The notes under the pieces were generated by a model. That model ran no database searches. It had not been told where the DNA came from and worked only from the letters and a program-made list of their open reading frames with translations. DNA of 50,599 bases, taken from Actinomycetota bacterium. Its GTDB lineage: Bacteria > Actinomycetota > Acidimicrobiia > Acidimicrobiales > Ilumatobacteraceae. The stretch is from assembly GCA_016213665.1 (NCBI GenBank), contig JACQZX010000160.1, forward strand, positions 1 to 50,599. Reading direction: 5' to 3'. The position numbers and the translations under genes are program-made. Positions 15,907 to 24,878 of this stretch are shown here, one piece after another (the stretch's first letter is position 1; each line of letters starts with the position of its first letter).

Positions 15907-17727
15907 GTGGCCAGTGGCATCGACACTGAAGCCATCGTCACCCAGATCATGGCCATCGAACGCCGACCGCAGGAGCTGCTCAAGTCGCGCGTCGTCGCAA
16001 AGCAAAGGGCGCAGACAGCCTGGCAAGCGATAGCCGACAAACTGGTCGCGATCAAGGCGGCCACAGACGCACTCGGCGGCCTCAACTCGGTATCGAAGAT
16101 GCGCCTGGCGACATCGAGCAACCCGAGCCTGATCGGCGTGCGCGCCACCGGTGCTGGTTCAAGCCACTCGTCGGTTGTCGAAGTTGTCGCAATGGCCGCG
16201 GCGAAGTCGGTGCTCGCGGCCGACGCCTTCACGGCGGCAACGGACGCAGTCGGCGCGCGGACTCTCGAGATCATCTCCGCGGGTGGCGCCAGCTCCACGA
16301 TCACTTCCACCGACGGAACGATCGGCGGGCTCGCGCAAGCCGTCAACGCGGCGGGGTTGGGAGTGTCGGCCAAGATCGTGCAGACATCTCCCGGTCAGTT
16401 TCAGCTGTCGTTGGTGGCAATCCGCAGCGGGACCGCGGGTGCCTTCACAGCAACCGGAACCGGTTGGGTGTCACTCGACACCGTCCGAGCAGACGCGAAT
16501 GCGCAGGTACGGGTCGATGGTGTCCTCGTAACGCGCTCGGAAAACGTAATCAACGACGTTCTTGATGGCGTCGAACTCACATTGCTCGGTACGTCGGCTT
16601 CACCCGTCATCGTGACCAGTACACGCGACGACGCCGCCATCACCGCCAAGGTCAAAGCCCTTGTCGACTCGGCCAACGCACTGATCTCAGGAATCGGCAT
16701 CGCCACCAAGGCCAGCACCGACTCGACACAGCGCGGACCATTGGCCGCGGACGTGTCGGCGCGGAGAATGGCCGACGCCCTACGCAGCGCCATCGTGCAG
16801 CCACTCACCACCGCATCGGGGACGACGACCACCGCCAACGCCCTGGGGATCTCGCTGACGCGCGAGGGCGCGATCACCTTCGACGCCGCCAAACTGGGCA
16901 TCTCGTTGCAGGAAGATCCCAACACCGTCATCGCGGCCATCGGTGCCGACGCCTACTCGACAGCCGCCGGCGTGACAGTCGTAGCCGCCCTATCGGACGC
17001 CGCATCAACAACACGAGCATTGAGCGTCACCCAGGCCGCCACCCAAGCCTCGCTGGCCGGAACTTCCGGTCCAGCACCGTCGTCGGGGACGACGGTTTCA
17101 CTCTCGATCAGCACCACCGGCGGTACACAAGCCGTTTCCTTCATCACCGGCGACACATGGGCGCAGACTGCGGACAATCTCAACACCGCACTACGCGCCA
17201 TTGGGACCAAACTCACGGCGGTCGCCCAACCAGGGGGCAGCCTGAACATCGTTGCCGATCGTTTCGGTAGCGGACAGACCTTCTCCGTCACCGGCGGAAG
17301 CTCGGTCGGACTGGACGGAACTTCAGTCGACGGCAGCGACGCGGTTGGCACGATCGATTCGGTGCCGTTCACGGCCGCCGGGCAGGGCTACAGCGTCGGC
17401 GGACTTGTTCTCAACTTGGCGACCAGCGCCGCTCAGATTGCCAGCGCTGGGGGCTCGGTGAATGGAACAATCCGATTCACCGCCGGACTCGCTGGAGCAT
17501 TGGCGGCGATCGGCAAGCAGGGCACCGCAAGCGGGTCGGCTGTCACCGCGAAGAGCAACCTCCAGAGTTCGATCGACGAGCTTCAGCAGCGAATCGCTCG
17601 CTATGACGACGTTCTCAAGCGCCGCGAGTCTCTGATTCGAAACCGGTTTACAGCGATGGAGACCGCCATCCAGAGACTCCAAGCGATGACAACTTCGATC
17701 GGCGCACTTAATCCCGAGACAAGTTAA
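15907..17727 (+). CDS. fliD: Flagellar filament cap / hook-associated protein 2 FliD
   Basis: 606 residues, GTG start after TCGGAGG. The N-terminus ASGIDTEAIVTQIMAIERRP is the classic FliD_N signature, followed by coiled-coil-forming sequence to residue 60. The C-terminal FliD_C part ends in a long helix (LQSSIDELQQRIARYDDVLK, RRESLIRNRFTAMETAIQRL, QAMTTSIGAL). The central region is Thr/Ser/Ala-rich and variable. The protein caps the filament and helps flagellin assemble. It precedes fliS by 69 bp. Confidence 0.96.
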   Translation: MASGIDTEAIVTQIMAIERRPQELLKSRVVAKQRAQTAWQAIADKLVAIKAATDALGGLNSVSKMRLATSSNPSLIGVRATGAGSSHSSVVEVVAMAAAKSVLAADAFTAATDAVGARTLEIISAGGASSTITSTDGTIGGLAQAVNAAGLGVSAKIVQTSPGQFQLSLVAIRSGTAGAFTATGTGWVSLDTVRADANAQVRVDGVLVTRSENVINDVLDGVELTLLGTSASPVIVTSTRDDAAITAKVKALVDSANALISGIGIATKASTDSTQRGPLAADVSARRMADALRSAIVQPLTTASGTTTTANALGISLTREGAITFDAAKLGISLQEDPNTVIAAIGADAYSTAAGVTVVAALSDAASTTRALSVTQAATQASLAGTSGPAPSSGTTVSLSISTTGGTQAVSFITGDTWAQTADNLNTALRAIGTKLTAVAQPGGSLNIVADRFGSGQTFSVTGGSSVGLDGTSVDGSDAVGTIDSVPFTAAGQGYSVGGLVLNLATSAAQIASAGGSVNGTIRFTAGLAGALAAIGKQGTASGSAVTAKSNLQSSIDELQQRIARYDDVLKRRESLIRNRFTAMETAIQRLQAMTTSIGALNPETS

Positions 17728-17796
17728 CGCGTAGCCCAGCACAACCGACCAGCAGGCCCCCGAACATCCACCATCGACCTCAAAGGAAGCCCCACC

Positions 17797-18189
17797 GTGT
17801 CCACCACGACCGCAGCAATCGCAAACTACTCGCAGTCATCGGCAGTGACTGCGAGTCCACACGAAGTCGTCCTACTCGCCTATGAACGGGTACTCACCGC
17901 TTGCAACCGAGCCGAGCACGCGGACCGTGTGCGTCCGCCGATGTGGATGCAGATGTTCCACAACGAGACGGTGCTGGCGCAGGCAATCCTCGTCGAGCTC
18001 AGCACCGGCTTGTCCTTGGATAGCGGCGACCAGGAAGTCGTCGATCTGGCTGAGAAGCTGGACAGCCTCTACCGATACGCCGCGCAACAGTTGGCACAAG
18101 CCAACGTCAAGAAGTCAAGTTCACCCCTGGCCGTCGTGCACATGATCGTCGATGGCCTCCGCGATGCATGGGCGTGCAGCGAATTATGA
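17797..18189 (+). CDS. fliS: Flagellin export chaperone FliS
   Basis: 130 residues with a GTG start after AAAGGAAG. The four-helix FliS pattern is visible: AIANYSQSSAVTASPHEVVL, LAYERVLTACNRAEHAD, AILVELSTGLSLDSGDQEVV and EKLDSLYRYAAQQLAQANVK. It binds the C-terminal helix of flagellin in the cytosol and prevents premature polymerisation. Its TGA stop overlaps the ATG of the next gene (ATGA). Confidence 0.92.
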   Translation: MSTTTAAIANYSQSSAVTASPHEVVLLAYERVLTACNRAEHADRVRPPMWMQMFHNETVLAQAILVELSTGLSLDSGDQEVVDLAEKLDSLYRYAAQQLAQANVKKSSSPLAVVHMIVDGLRDAWACSEL

Positions 18190-18485
18190 CCCCAATCGCG
18201 CAATGGCTGATCGACGCCGACTGCCTGCTGACCGGCGACGACTTCGAGTTGGGAATCGATGCCCTGCTGCAGGATGCCGAGTGCCTCGGGCAAGCCGATG
18301 CTTCGCAAATCGCAGGGGGGGACGCTAGGGCGCGCGCGACCCGTGTGCTGCGCGCGTTGGAGGCACGCCGCACGACCATGGCGACCGAACTCGCCGAACT
18401 CGTGATCCGACGATCTGAGCTGGCGCGGTCCCAGAACGGCGCCAAGGGGTACTTGAACGGAACGCATCTTGTGTCGATGCACTGA
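18186..18485 (+). CDS. Small protein in FliT position
   Basis: 99 residues, mostly helical and acidic at the N-terminus (TPIAQWLIDADCLLTGDDFE). The ATG overlaps the fliS stop by 4 nt, so it is translationally coupled to fliS. A FliT-type export chaperone is the usual product at this place, and size and helical character agree. I see no sequence motif that proves it. Confidence 0.6.
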   Translation: MTPIAQWLIDADCLLTGDDFELGIDALLQDAECLGQADASQIAGGDARARATRVLRALEARRTTMATELAELVIRRSELARSQNGAKGYLNGTHLVSMH

Positions 18486-18572
18486 CCCGAAGCACTGAAA
18501 GACCACGGCAAGTCGAAGTACAGCCCATGGAAGGGCGCTCGCGACGCAAGGACGCCGCACTGAGAGGTTTCC

Positions 18573-18917
18573 ATGGATCCCCTGTTCTCGACCGTCGAGT
18601 ACGCAATGGGTGGCCTGCAATTGCGTCTCGACACAATCGCTCACAACGTCGCCAACGTCAACACACCGCTGTACCGCAGCATGCGCGTGGACTTCGAGAG
18701 CGGCCTGGCCGCCGCCCTGGCCGCGGGCACGCCAGCACCCGATGCACGTCCGGAAATTGTCGCCGGCAGCGACCTCGTTGACCGAAACGGTACGAGTGTC
18801 AGCCTTGAGAACGAGCTAACCGACATGACCAAGTCGTCGCTCGAGCGGCAAGTGATGGTTTCAAGCTTCAACTACAAGGTCGACATCTTGAAGGCCGCCG
18901 CCGGGACCCAGCGATGA
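18573..18917 (+). CDS. flgB: Flagellar proximal rod protein FlgB
   Basis: 114 residues, preceded by GAGAGG. The rod/hook N-terminal motif is present as LQLRLDTIAHNVANVNTPLY (family pattern ANNxANxxTPGY), and the C-terminal half has ENELTDMTKSSLERQVMVSS typical of FlgB. It forms the first rod segment after FliE. It heads the long run flgB-flgC-fliE-fliF-fliG-fliH-fliI-fliJ; its stop overlaps flgC by 4 nt. The 87 bp upstream contain no clear copy of the sigma-28-type element. Confidence 0.95.
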   Translation: MDPLFSTVEYAMGGLQLRLDTIAHNVANVNTPLYRSMRVDFESGLAAALAAGTPAPDARPEIVAGSDLVDRNGTSVSLENELTDMTKSSLERQVMVSSFNYKVDILKAAAGTQR

Positions 18918-19327
18918 GACACGGTCCTTTCGCCAGCATCGACATCGCCAACACCGGCCTCGGGTTCAACAAGTACTGGATGGACACGATCGCCCACAAC
19001 ATCGCCAATGTCAACACGACAACGAAGCCGGGCCAGGAGCCGTTCCGGGCACGCATGGTCGTGTCCATGCCGCTTGCCACCGATACCACCGGGGGCGGAG
19101 GAGTGATCGTTGGCGATGTCGTCAATCAGGACGGCGACCCGGCGCTCGCCTTCGACCCCGACAACCCCAACGCCGACGAGCGTGGCTATGTCCAACTACC
19201 CGTCAACGACCTGACAGGCCAGATGGGTGAGCTCATCCTCGCCAGTCGGTCGTACCAGATGAACATGAGCGTCTTCAAGGAAACGCGCGACGCCCTGCAA
19301 GTCACCACCACCTTGGGTCGAGGCTGA
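18914..19327 (+). CDS. flgC: Flagellar proximal rod protein FlgC
   Basis: 137 residues, ATGA overlap with flgB. Motifs are GFNKYWMDTIAHNIANVNTT near the N-terminus, the FlgC-specific VNQDGDPALAFDPDNPNADE, then RGYVQLPVNDLTGQMGELI and the C-terminal SRSYQMNMSVFKETRDALQV. It is the second rod subunit, exported by the type III apparatus. Confidence 0.95.
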   Translation: MRHGPFASIDIANTGLGFNKYWMDTIAHNIANVNTTTKPGQEPFRARMVVSMPLATDTTGGGGVIVGDVVNQDGDPALAFDPDNPNADERGYVQLPVNDLTGQMGELILASRSYQMNMSVFKETRDALQVTTTLGRG

Positions 19328-19329
19328 CC

Positions 19330-19638
19330 ATGGCGGGGATAGGACCGATCGGCAACATCGGCAATGTCGGCGGCGTCGCCGCTAGTGCCGGCCCGTCAGC
19401 GACGCGCGCGCAGGCGCCGGGTGGCTTTGGCGAAGCGGTACTCAAGGGACTGGATTCGGTCGCGGGCCTCGAACGCACCGCCGACAACTTGGTCGCCAAT
19501 ATGGCGGCAGGCGGGAACGTGCAGATTTCGGACGTGATGGCCGCGACGAGCAAGGCCAACCTCGGAATGGCGATTGTCAACGAGATCCGCTCACGCGGAC
19601 TCGAGGCCTACCAATCCATCATCAACATCCAGGTCTGA
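19330..19638 (+). CDS. fliE: Flagellar hook-basal body protein FliE
   Basis: 102 residues, 2 bp after flgC. The Gly/Ala-rich N-terminus is followed by the FliE core GFGEAVLKGLDSVAGLERTA and the C-terminal VMAATSKANLGMAIVNEIRS, EAYQSIINIQV, which pairs with rod proteins. It joins the MS ring to the rod and gates rod export. Confidence 0.92.
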   Translation: MAGIGPIGNIGNVGGVAASAGPSATRAQAPGGFGEAVLKGLDSVAGLERTADNLVANMAAGGNVQISDVMAATSKANLGMAIVNEIRSRGLEAYQSIINIQV

Positions 19639-19646
19639 ACTAACCG

Positions 19647-21266
19647 ATGAAGAAGCTGTTCGATCCGATCACCGAACGTTGGGCATCGTTCAACTCGGGG
19701 TCACGGGTGATCATGTTCATCGCCGTGGCCGGACTCGCGCTGACGGGAATGCTCGCCTATCAGCAACTCAACCAGGTTGACTGGGCCGTGCTGTACTCGA
19801 ATGTCGATGACGCAACTGCGTCAGACGTGCTCGCAGGTCTTGATGCTCATGGAATCGAGTACACCCTCGAGGGCAACGGCACACGCATTCTCGTACCGCG
19901 TGAGCAATTGACGTCGGCGCGTGTAGCGCTGGCGGGCGATGGCATCACGGGCCAAGCTGTGCCGGACGGCTTCGACGAAGTTTTCGCCAACCAGGGTTTG
20001 GCGAGCAGCGACTTCGAGCAGCGAGTGAACTACGAGCGGGCGCTGGAGGGTGAACTGGCACGCACGCTGCTGACCATGGATCCCATCGCCGGTGCTCGCG
20101 TGCAGCTGAGCATTCCCGAGCGCTCGGTGTTCATCGGCGCGGGAGAGGACCCTGCAGACAAGCCAACGGCCTCGGTCGTGCTTTCATTACGACGCGACCT
20201 CACCAGTACCGAAGCCGACACCGTCGCCAACGTGATTGCTTCCTCGGTTGAAGGCTTGCTGCCAGACCAGGTCACGATCGCAGCCGCTGATGGCACCCTT
20301 CTGCGCGCCGCAGGTGCGAGTTCAGATTCCCTCGACGGCTCGAGCAACCTCGAAATGACGCGCAGCTTCGAGCAGGATCTGTCCGCTCGCCTGACGACGC
20401 TCGCACGCACGCTGACCGGGCAACCGAATGCCACGGTGGAGGTGCGGGCCGTTCTCGACTTCACCTCCGCGACCATCGACAAGGAAGTGATCGACCCAGC
20501 CACGAACACACCAACCGCTCAAAGCGAAAGCGTGGTGACCTGGACTGGGACTGGCAGCACCGCCGGTGGGGTGAGTGGCGCCGACGGTGGCCCAACCGGG
20601 GCCGCCAGCGGCGATGGCACGTACGAGAAGACGGACAAGACAACCACATTCACTCCCGGCGATCGCACCATCACCCACTCCACGGTTTCGACACCAACGA
20701 TTACCAAGTTGAGCGTGGCAGTGGTTGTTCCGGTTGTGCCAGATGCCCAAGGCGCCGCGGCGCCGATAGACGACGCGACACTCGCACGCGTGCTGGGAAC
20801 CGCCGCCGGTATCGACGTAGAACGAGGTGATGCCATCGAGGTCGCGCTCGTGGCGGCAACCGTGACCGACTCGGGCGATCTGGTCACCGATCCCGCTCCG
20901 TCACCGGTCGCGACGCCGAGTCCACCGACAGCGCTGCTCGCGGCAGCTGGCGGCGCCGGAGCTTTCCTCATGCTGCTGGTCGGGATGATGCTTGGCCGTC
21001 GGCGGCATGGCCGCCCCGAGATGCCCGCGGACCTGGGCTCTGCGACGACCGGCCGTGGCGGCAAGAACAAGAAGAACAAGAAGAACAAGGGAATGGCCGA
21101 CGCAGACACGGAATACCTCGAAGCAGTACCCCGGACCATGCCTGAAAGAAGTCCCAACAAGTCTGACCGGGAAGCGGTCGAGGAGATCAAAGGCGACTTG
21201 GAACGGATGCTCGGCGAGAGTCCTGAGTCGCTGGCAGCGCTGCTCAGTGGGTGGATGACGAAGTGA
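19647..21266 (+). CDS. fliF: Flagellar MS-ring protein FliF
   Basis: 539 residues. First membrane helix at about 24-42 (VIMFIAVAGLALTGMLAY). Then come the ring-building motifs VDWAVLYSNVDDATASDVLA, GDGITGQAVPDGFDEVF, FEQRVNYERALEGELARTLL and the signature VQLSIPERSVF. A variable Gly/Thr-rich insert lies at about 300-350, a second membrane helix at about 430-452 (LAAAGGAGAFLMLLVGMMLG), and the C-terminal FliG-binding segment AVEEIKGDLERMLGESPESL. A short Lys/Asn repeat (KNKKNKKNKG) precedes this segment. Its last codons overlap the start of fliG. Confidence 0.96.
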   Translation: MKKLFDPITERWASFNSGSRVIMFIAVAGLALTGMLAYQQLNQVDWAVLYSNVDDATASDVLAGLDAHGIEYTLEGNGTRILVPREQLTSARVALAGDGITGQAVPDGFDEVFANQGLASSDFEQRVNYERALEGELARTLLTMDPIAGARVQLSIPERSVFIGAGEDPADKPTASVVLSLRRDLTSTEADTVANVIASSVEGLLPDQVTIAAADGTLLRAAGASSDSLDGSSNLEMTRSFEQDLSARLTTLARTLTGQPNATVEVRAVLDFTSATIDKEVIDPATNTPTAQSESVVTWTGTGSTAGGVSGADGGPTGAASGDGTYEKTDKTTTFTPGDRTITHSTVSTPTITKLSVAVVVPVVPDAQGAAAPIDDATLARVLGTAAGIDVERGDAIEVALVAATVTDSGDLVTDPAPSPVATPSPPTALLAAAGGAGAFLMLLVGMMLGRRRHGRPEMPADLGSATTGRGGKNKKNKKNKGMADADTEYLEAVPRTMPERSPNKSDREAVEEIKGDLERMLGESPESLAALLSGWMTK

Positions 21267-22321
21267 CCGGCAGCCCCGGCGGGGTCGACGTATTGGAGCG
21301 TTCGAAGTCCACCACCAACGGACGCCCATTCCCAGGCGTCCGCACGGTCGCGATCGTGGTCGCGGCGCTCGGCGCAGAGGCCGGTGGCACGATTCTGAGC
21401 CTGTTCTCAGAGTCAGAGGTCGAGGCCATCGTGCGCGAGGTGAAGGACATGCCCAGCGTGCCGGCGGCGGAGGTGCACAAAGTGATCAGCCGACTGCGAG
21501 ATGAAGCGGTCGCACAGTCGTACGCGGTAGCGGGGGGACTCGACAAGGCACGCCAACTGCTGCGCCGCAGCCACGGCGCGGACGCGGACGCCATTCTCGA
21601 TCAGATTCTTGCAGCCACAGCCGCCTTGCCGTTCGAGTTCCTCCGCGGGCGTCCCCCCGAGCAGATCGTCAACTTCCTCACGTCGGAGCACCCGCAAGTG
21701 ATCGCGTTGGTAGTTGCCCACTTGCCGACAAGTACGGCGGCCAAAGTGATCGAGGGGCTCCCCGCGGACCTACGTGCGCTGGTAGCCGCGCGCTATGCCA
21801 ACCTCGAGGCGATCGATAACGAGGTGCTGGCCGAGATCGAACGCTCGATGCTGAAACGCGTTGGCGCGCGGACCCTGAAAGCCGAGGCCGCGCATGGCGG
21901 CGTCAAGCCACTGGCCCAGCTGCTCAACAACGTCAACTCCGACACCGAGAAGGCCGTGCTCGGAGATCTGGAGCGCATCGAGCCCGCCCTGGCTCTCGCA
22001 GTCCGCGACCTCATGTTCGTTTTCGAGGACATCATTCACATCGATGATCGTGGATTGCAGGAGGTACTTCGTGCTGCTGACGCACGCACGATCGCAGTGG
22101 CGCTACGAGATGCTGCCGCACCACTGCGCGACAAGATCGAGCGCAACCTGTCGCAACGAGCCGGTGAAGACGTCAAGGAGAGCGCATCGAGTCTGGGAAT
22201 GGTTCGTCGTTCTGATGTTGCCGCCGCTCAGCGCCAGATCATCGAAGGTGCCCGCAAACTAGAGGAGGAAGGGCGCATCGTGCTCGTGCGCGGCGGTGCC
22301 AGCGGAGGAGACTTCGTCTGA
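21263..22321 (+). CDS. fliG: Flagellar motor switch protein FliG
   Basis: 352 residues from the GTG that overlaps the fliF stop (GTGA); a GTG at 21251 would add four residues. Three FliG domains are visible. The N-terminal domain binds FliF. The middle domain carries FLTSEHPQVIALVVAHLPTS and an EHPQ motif. The C-terminal domain has the charged torque helix DLMFVFEDIIHIDDRGLQEV, and later KIERNLSQRAGEDVKES. It couples ion flow at MotA to rotation. Confidence 0.96.
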   Translation: MTGSPGGVDVLERSKSTTNGRPFPGVRTVAIVVAALGAEAGGTILSLFSESEVEAIVREVKDMPSVPAAEVHKVISRLRDEAVAQSYAVAGGLDKARQLLRRSHGADADAILDQILAATAALPFEFLRGRPPEQIVNFLTSEHPQVIALVVAHLPTSTAAKVIEGLPADLRALVAARYANLEAIDNEVLAEIERSMLKRVGARTLKAEAAHGGVKPLAQLLNNVNSDTEKAVLGDLERIEPALALAVRDLMFVFEDIIHIDDRGLQEVLRAADARTIAVALRDAAAPLRDKIERNLSQRAGEDVKESASSLGMVRRSDVAAAQRQIIEGARKLEEEGRIVLVRGGASGGDFV

Positions 22322-22890
22322 TGACGCGTATTCTTCACCGCCCGTCGTTCGGGCAGCGAGCAGTCGACGTACCGACGCCTCCCTCATGGGAGCCGGCCGC
22401 TCTCGCGGCGTACGAGCAGGGTTACCACGAGGGAACGCACTCCCGGCTGGAGAACTCGCGGCGCGAGCTCGGCAATATGGAGACCAAGCTGATCGACGCC
22501 GTTGACCGCTGTCTGGCGGCCGTCAACGCCGCGACCGAGACAATGTGCGGGCGCTTGCTGGATGTTGCCGAACTGTTCGTCACCACTGCATTACGGCACG
22601 CTCCCGAAGCAGGAACGGCCGGCATGCTTGTGCGCGTCGGCGAGGTGCTCCGCGCGTTCGAGCCGGGCGCCATGGAGTTGTCGGTGGCGTTCGACCTCGT
22701 CGACGATGTTGCTGCGATTATGGCGTCGCGCGGCGACTGCGGGGGCCGCGTCGTGGTCAGCGGAGCTTCCGACCTGGTGCCGGGCGAGTTCCGCCTGCAC
22801 AGCGAATGGGCAGATGCCGACGGCACCTTCGACCGCTACCTGGAGGCAGCCCGCACCGCCTTTGAGCTGGCGACCGCCTCGGCCCCGTGA
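22321..22890 (+). CDS. fliH: Flagellar export stator FliH-like protein
   Basis: 189 residues; the ATG shares one base with the fliG stop. FliH proteins are poorly conserved. Here the order fliG-fliH-fliI, the YEQGYHEGTHSRLENSRREL segment (a FliH Glu/Gly-x-x-x-Gly-type helix) and the C-terminal half with ADGTFDRYLEAARTAFELAT support the call. It regulates the FliI ATPase and docks it to the C ring. Confidence 0.8.
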   Translation: MTRILHRPSFGQRAVDVPTPPSWEPAALAAYEQGYHEGTHSRLENSRRELGNMETKLIDAVDRCLAAVNAATETMCGRLLDVAELFVTTALRHAPEAGTAGMLVRVGEVLRAFEPGAMELSVAFDLVDDVAAIMASRGDCGGRVVVSGASDLVPGEFRLHSEWADADGTFDRYLEAARTAFELATASAP

Positions 22891-24320
22891 TGAACGGCGG
22901 CCGCAACACCGACACCCCTGCTCTTCGACCGGGAATCGCCTGGCCCGGGCGAGGCGCGACCAAGGCGGTCGGGGCGAGCCGTGCCGGCAAGTCACCGATT
23001 AGGGAAGGTGCCGACCTGGAAGCAGTGCCGCAAGGTCTGGCCGTGGCACTACCCGTGGCTGCGACGGTGACCGTGGTGCGAGGCATGGAACTCGGCATAC
23101 GCGGGTTACGGCTTCCGATCGGCACGGCGATGGAGGTCGACGGGACCGCGCACCGCGTCGATGCCGAGGTGGTCGCCGCTGCCGACGGTGAGACCCGCCT
23201 CGCGTTACTGGGCGAGCCCACCGGAATCAGCAGTGGCACGCGCGTTCGGCCGACACTTGGCAGCGGCCAACCGCTGGGGGTCGGGCTGCTGGGAAGGGTG
23301 CTGGACGCGCTCGGACGACCGATCGACAGGCTCGGCATGGTCACGACCGCCCGCGGTCGGATCGATCGCCCGGTGCCTTCGGCACTCAGCCGCATGCGGA
23401 TCACACGCCCAATGCCCGTCGGTGTGCGCGTGATCGATGCATTCACAACGATCGCCCGCGGCCAGCGCATTGGTCTGTTCTCCGGTTCGGGTGTGGGAAA
23501 GTCAACCCTGCTGGGAATGATCGCCCGCGGTGCCGACGCCGACTGCATCGTCATCTGCCTGGTCGGCGAACGTGGTCGGGAAGTGCGTGAGTTCCTCGAG
23601 GACGATTTGGGACCGGTCGCTGCCGCCAGATCCGTCGTCGTCGTTGCAACATCGGATCAGCCCGCCCTGATGCGTGTGCGTGCATTGAAGTATGCGACGG
23701 CCCTTGCCGAACATCTCGCCGACGAGGGGCGCGATGTGTTGTTTCTGTGTGACTCGCTCACTCGCTTCGCGCTCGCCCAACGCGAGGTTGGATTGGCCGC
23801 CGGTGAACCACCGACCGCACGAGGTTTTACCCCTTCGGTCTTCGCCGCGCTACCGCGCCTGCTGGAGCGAACCGGGCCGCGTGAGCGGGGCACGATCACG
23901 GCCATCTATGCAGTGCTGGTGGAAGGCGACGACCACAATGATCCCATCGCCGACACTGTCCGGGGGATCCTCGACGGACACATCGTTCTCGATCGGCGAA
24001 TGGCGCATGCCGGCCGTTACCCCGCTGTCGATCCGCTGACGTCGATCTCCCGGTTGGCCGCAAAGGTGCTCGAACCGCACCAACTCGAGATAGCGGAGAG
24101 GGCGCGGCGGGCACTCTCGGAGGCGGAAGCCGTGCGCGACCTGGTCGAGGTGGGTGCCTACATGCCGGGCAGCAACGCCGAAGCCGATCACGGGCTCACC
24201 GTCAGTCCAGGAATCGTTGCCCTGTGCAATCAGGAGATCCATGAGGTCAGCACCTTCGCAGAGACGTTCGCCGCACTCGCGAGGGTTGTCGGCGCCGACG
24301 CTGCCAAAGGAGACACGTGA
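22890..24320 (+). CDS. fliI: Flagellum-specific ATPase FliI
   Basis: 476 residues; ATG 22890 overlaps the fliH stop by one base (GTG 22887 is also possible). F1-type ATPase that energises type III export. Walker A FSGSGVGKSTLLG (about 197-208), GERGREVREFLEDDLGPVAA, Walker B region VLFLCDSLTRFALAQREVGL (about 280-299), and the family GEPPTARGFTPSVFAALPRL. The catalytic Glu is in GERGRE. The N-terminal 25-30 residues are an extra Gly/Arg-rich stretch. Confidence 0.97.
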   Translation: MNGGRNTDTPALRPGIAWPGRGATKAVGASRAGKSPIREGADLEAVPQGLAVALPVAATVTVVRGMELGIRGLRLPIGTAMEVDGTAHRVDAEVVAAADGETRLALLGEPTGISSGTRVRPTLGSGQPLGVGLLGRVLDALGRPIDRLGMVTTARGRIDRPVPSALSRMRITRPMPVGVRVIDAFTTIARGQRIGLFSGSGVGKSTLLGMIARGADADCIVICLVGERGREVREFLEDDLGPVAAARSVVVVATSDQPALMRVRALKYATALAEHLADEGRDVLFLCDSLTRFALAQREVGLAAGEPPTARGFTPSVFAALPRLLERTGPRERGTITAIYAVLVEGDDHNDPIADTVRGILDGHIVLDRRMAHAGRYPAVDPLTSISRLAAKVLEPHQLEIAERARRALSEAEAVRDLVEVGAYMPGSNAEADHGLTVSPGIVALCNQEIHEVSTFAETFAALARVVGADAAKGDT

Positions 24321-24742
24321 ACGGCCAACGTGGTGACGTTGTCGTCAAGGTTCGCACGATCCAAGAGGAGATTGCCGTCGCCGCGGCAGCCATCGCGAAC
24401 GGTGTCGCGGAAGCAGCCAACGCCGCAGCAAGTCGAGCGCGCAGCCGGGCGGCGACTCATCCACTTTCCGGATCGAGCGGCTCTCTCGCCGCGGCCGATC
24501 TGATGACCGCCGTCGGCGTTGGCAGCGCACTTCGAGAGACCGCTCTCACGGCGCGACGGCGCGCGAGTCTGGCGGCGCAAGCGCGCGACGAGGCGCGCCA
24601 AGTCGCCACGCGCGCATCTGCGCAACGGAAGGCCGCCGAGCGCCTTACGCGAAAACGCGCCGCGGCCGCCGAGTACGAACAGGGTCGGCGAGATCAGCGT
24701 TTGCTCGATGAAAACGCGGCGGGCGCGCTGCCACCCCGATGA
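24317..24742 (+). CDS. fliJ: FliJ-like flagellar export protein
   Basis: 141 residues, GTG start overlapping the fliI stop (GTGA). It is almost wholly helical and rich in Ala, Arg and Glu (TARRRASLAAQARDEARQVA, TRASAQRKAAERLTRKRAAA), consistent with the coiled-coil FliJ stalk that sits in the FliI ring. FliJ has little sequence signature, so the call rests on position, length and coiled-coil character. Confidence 0.75.
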   Translation: MNGQRGDVVVKVRTIQEEIAVAAAAIANGVAEAANAAASRARSRAATHPLSGSSGSLAAADLMTAVGVGSALRETALTARRRASLAAQARDEARQVATRASAQRKAAERLTRKRAAAAEYEQGRRDQRLLDENAAGALPPR

Positions 24743-24758
24743 GCCATTGTGACCGACC

Positions 24759-24787
24759 CCTTGAACCGCGGCGGCAGTGGCCGAACA
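24759..24787 (+). promoter_or_regulatory. Sigma-28-type promoter of fliK-flgD-flgE
   Basis: CCTTGAA (24759-24765), 14 nt, GCCGAACA (24780-24787). It is in the only sizeable gap of this part of the locus (136 bp between fliJ and fliK) and 91 bp before the fliK start. Confidence 0.65.
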
Positions 24788-24878
24788 GACAACCGCACGG
24801 AGCATCCAAACGAGCGCTGCCACGGAAGGCAGGACAGCCAACCGACGCGGGTCGGTTTGAAACGTGACGGTGATGTGA

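Noticed and set aside
18490-18520. Possible sigma-28-type promoter before flgB (TGAA, then GTCGAAG)
   Set aside because: The spacing is N12, not N14, and the upstream CCT is missing. It is too weak next to the four consistent sites.
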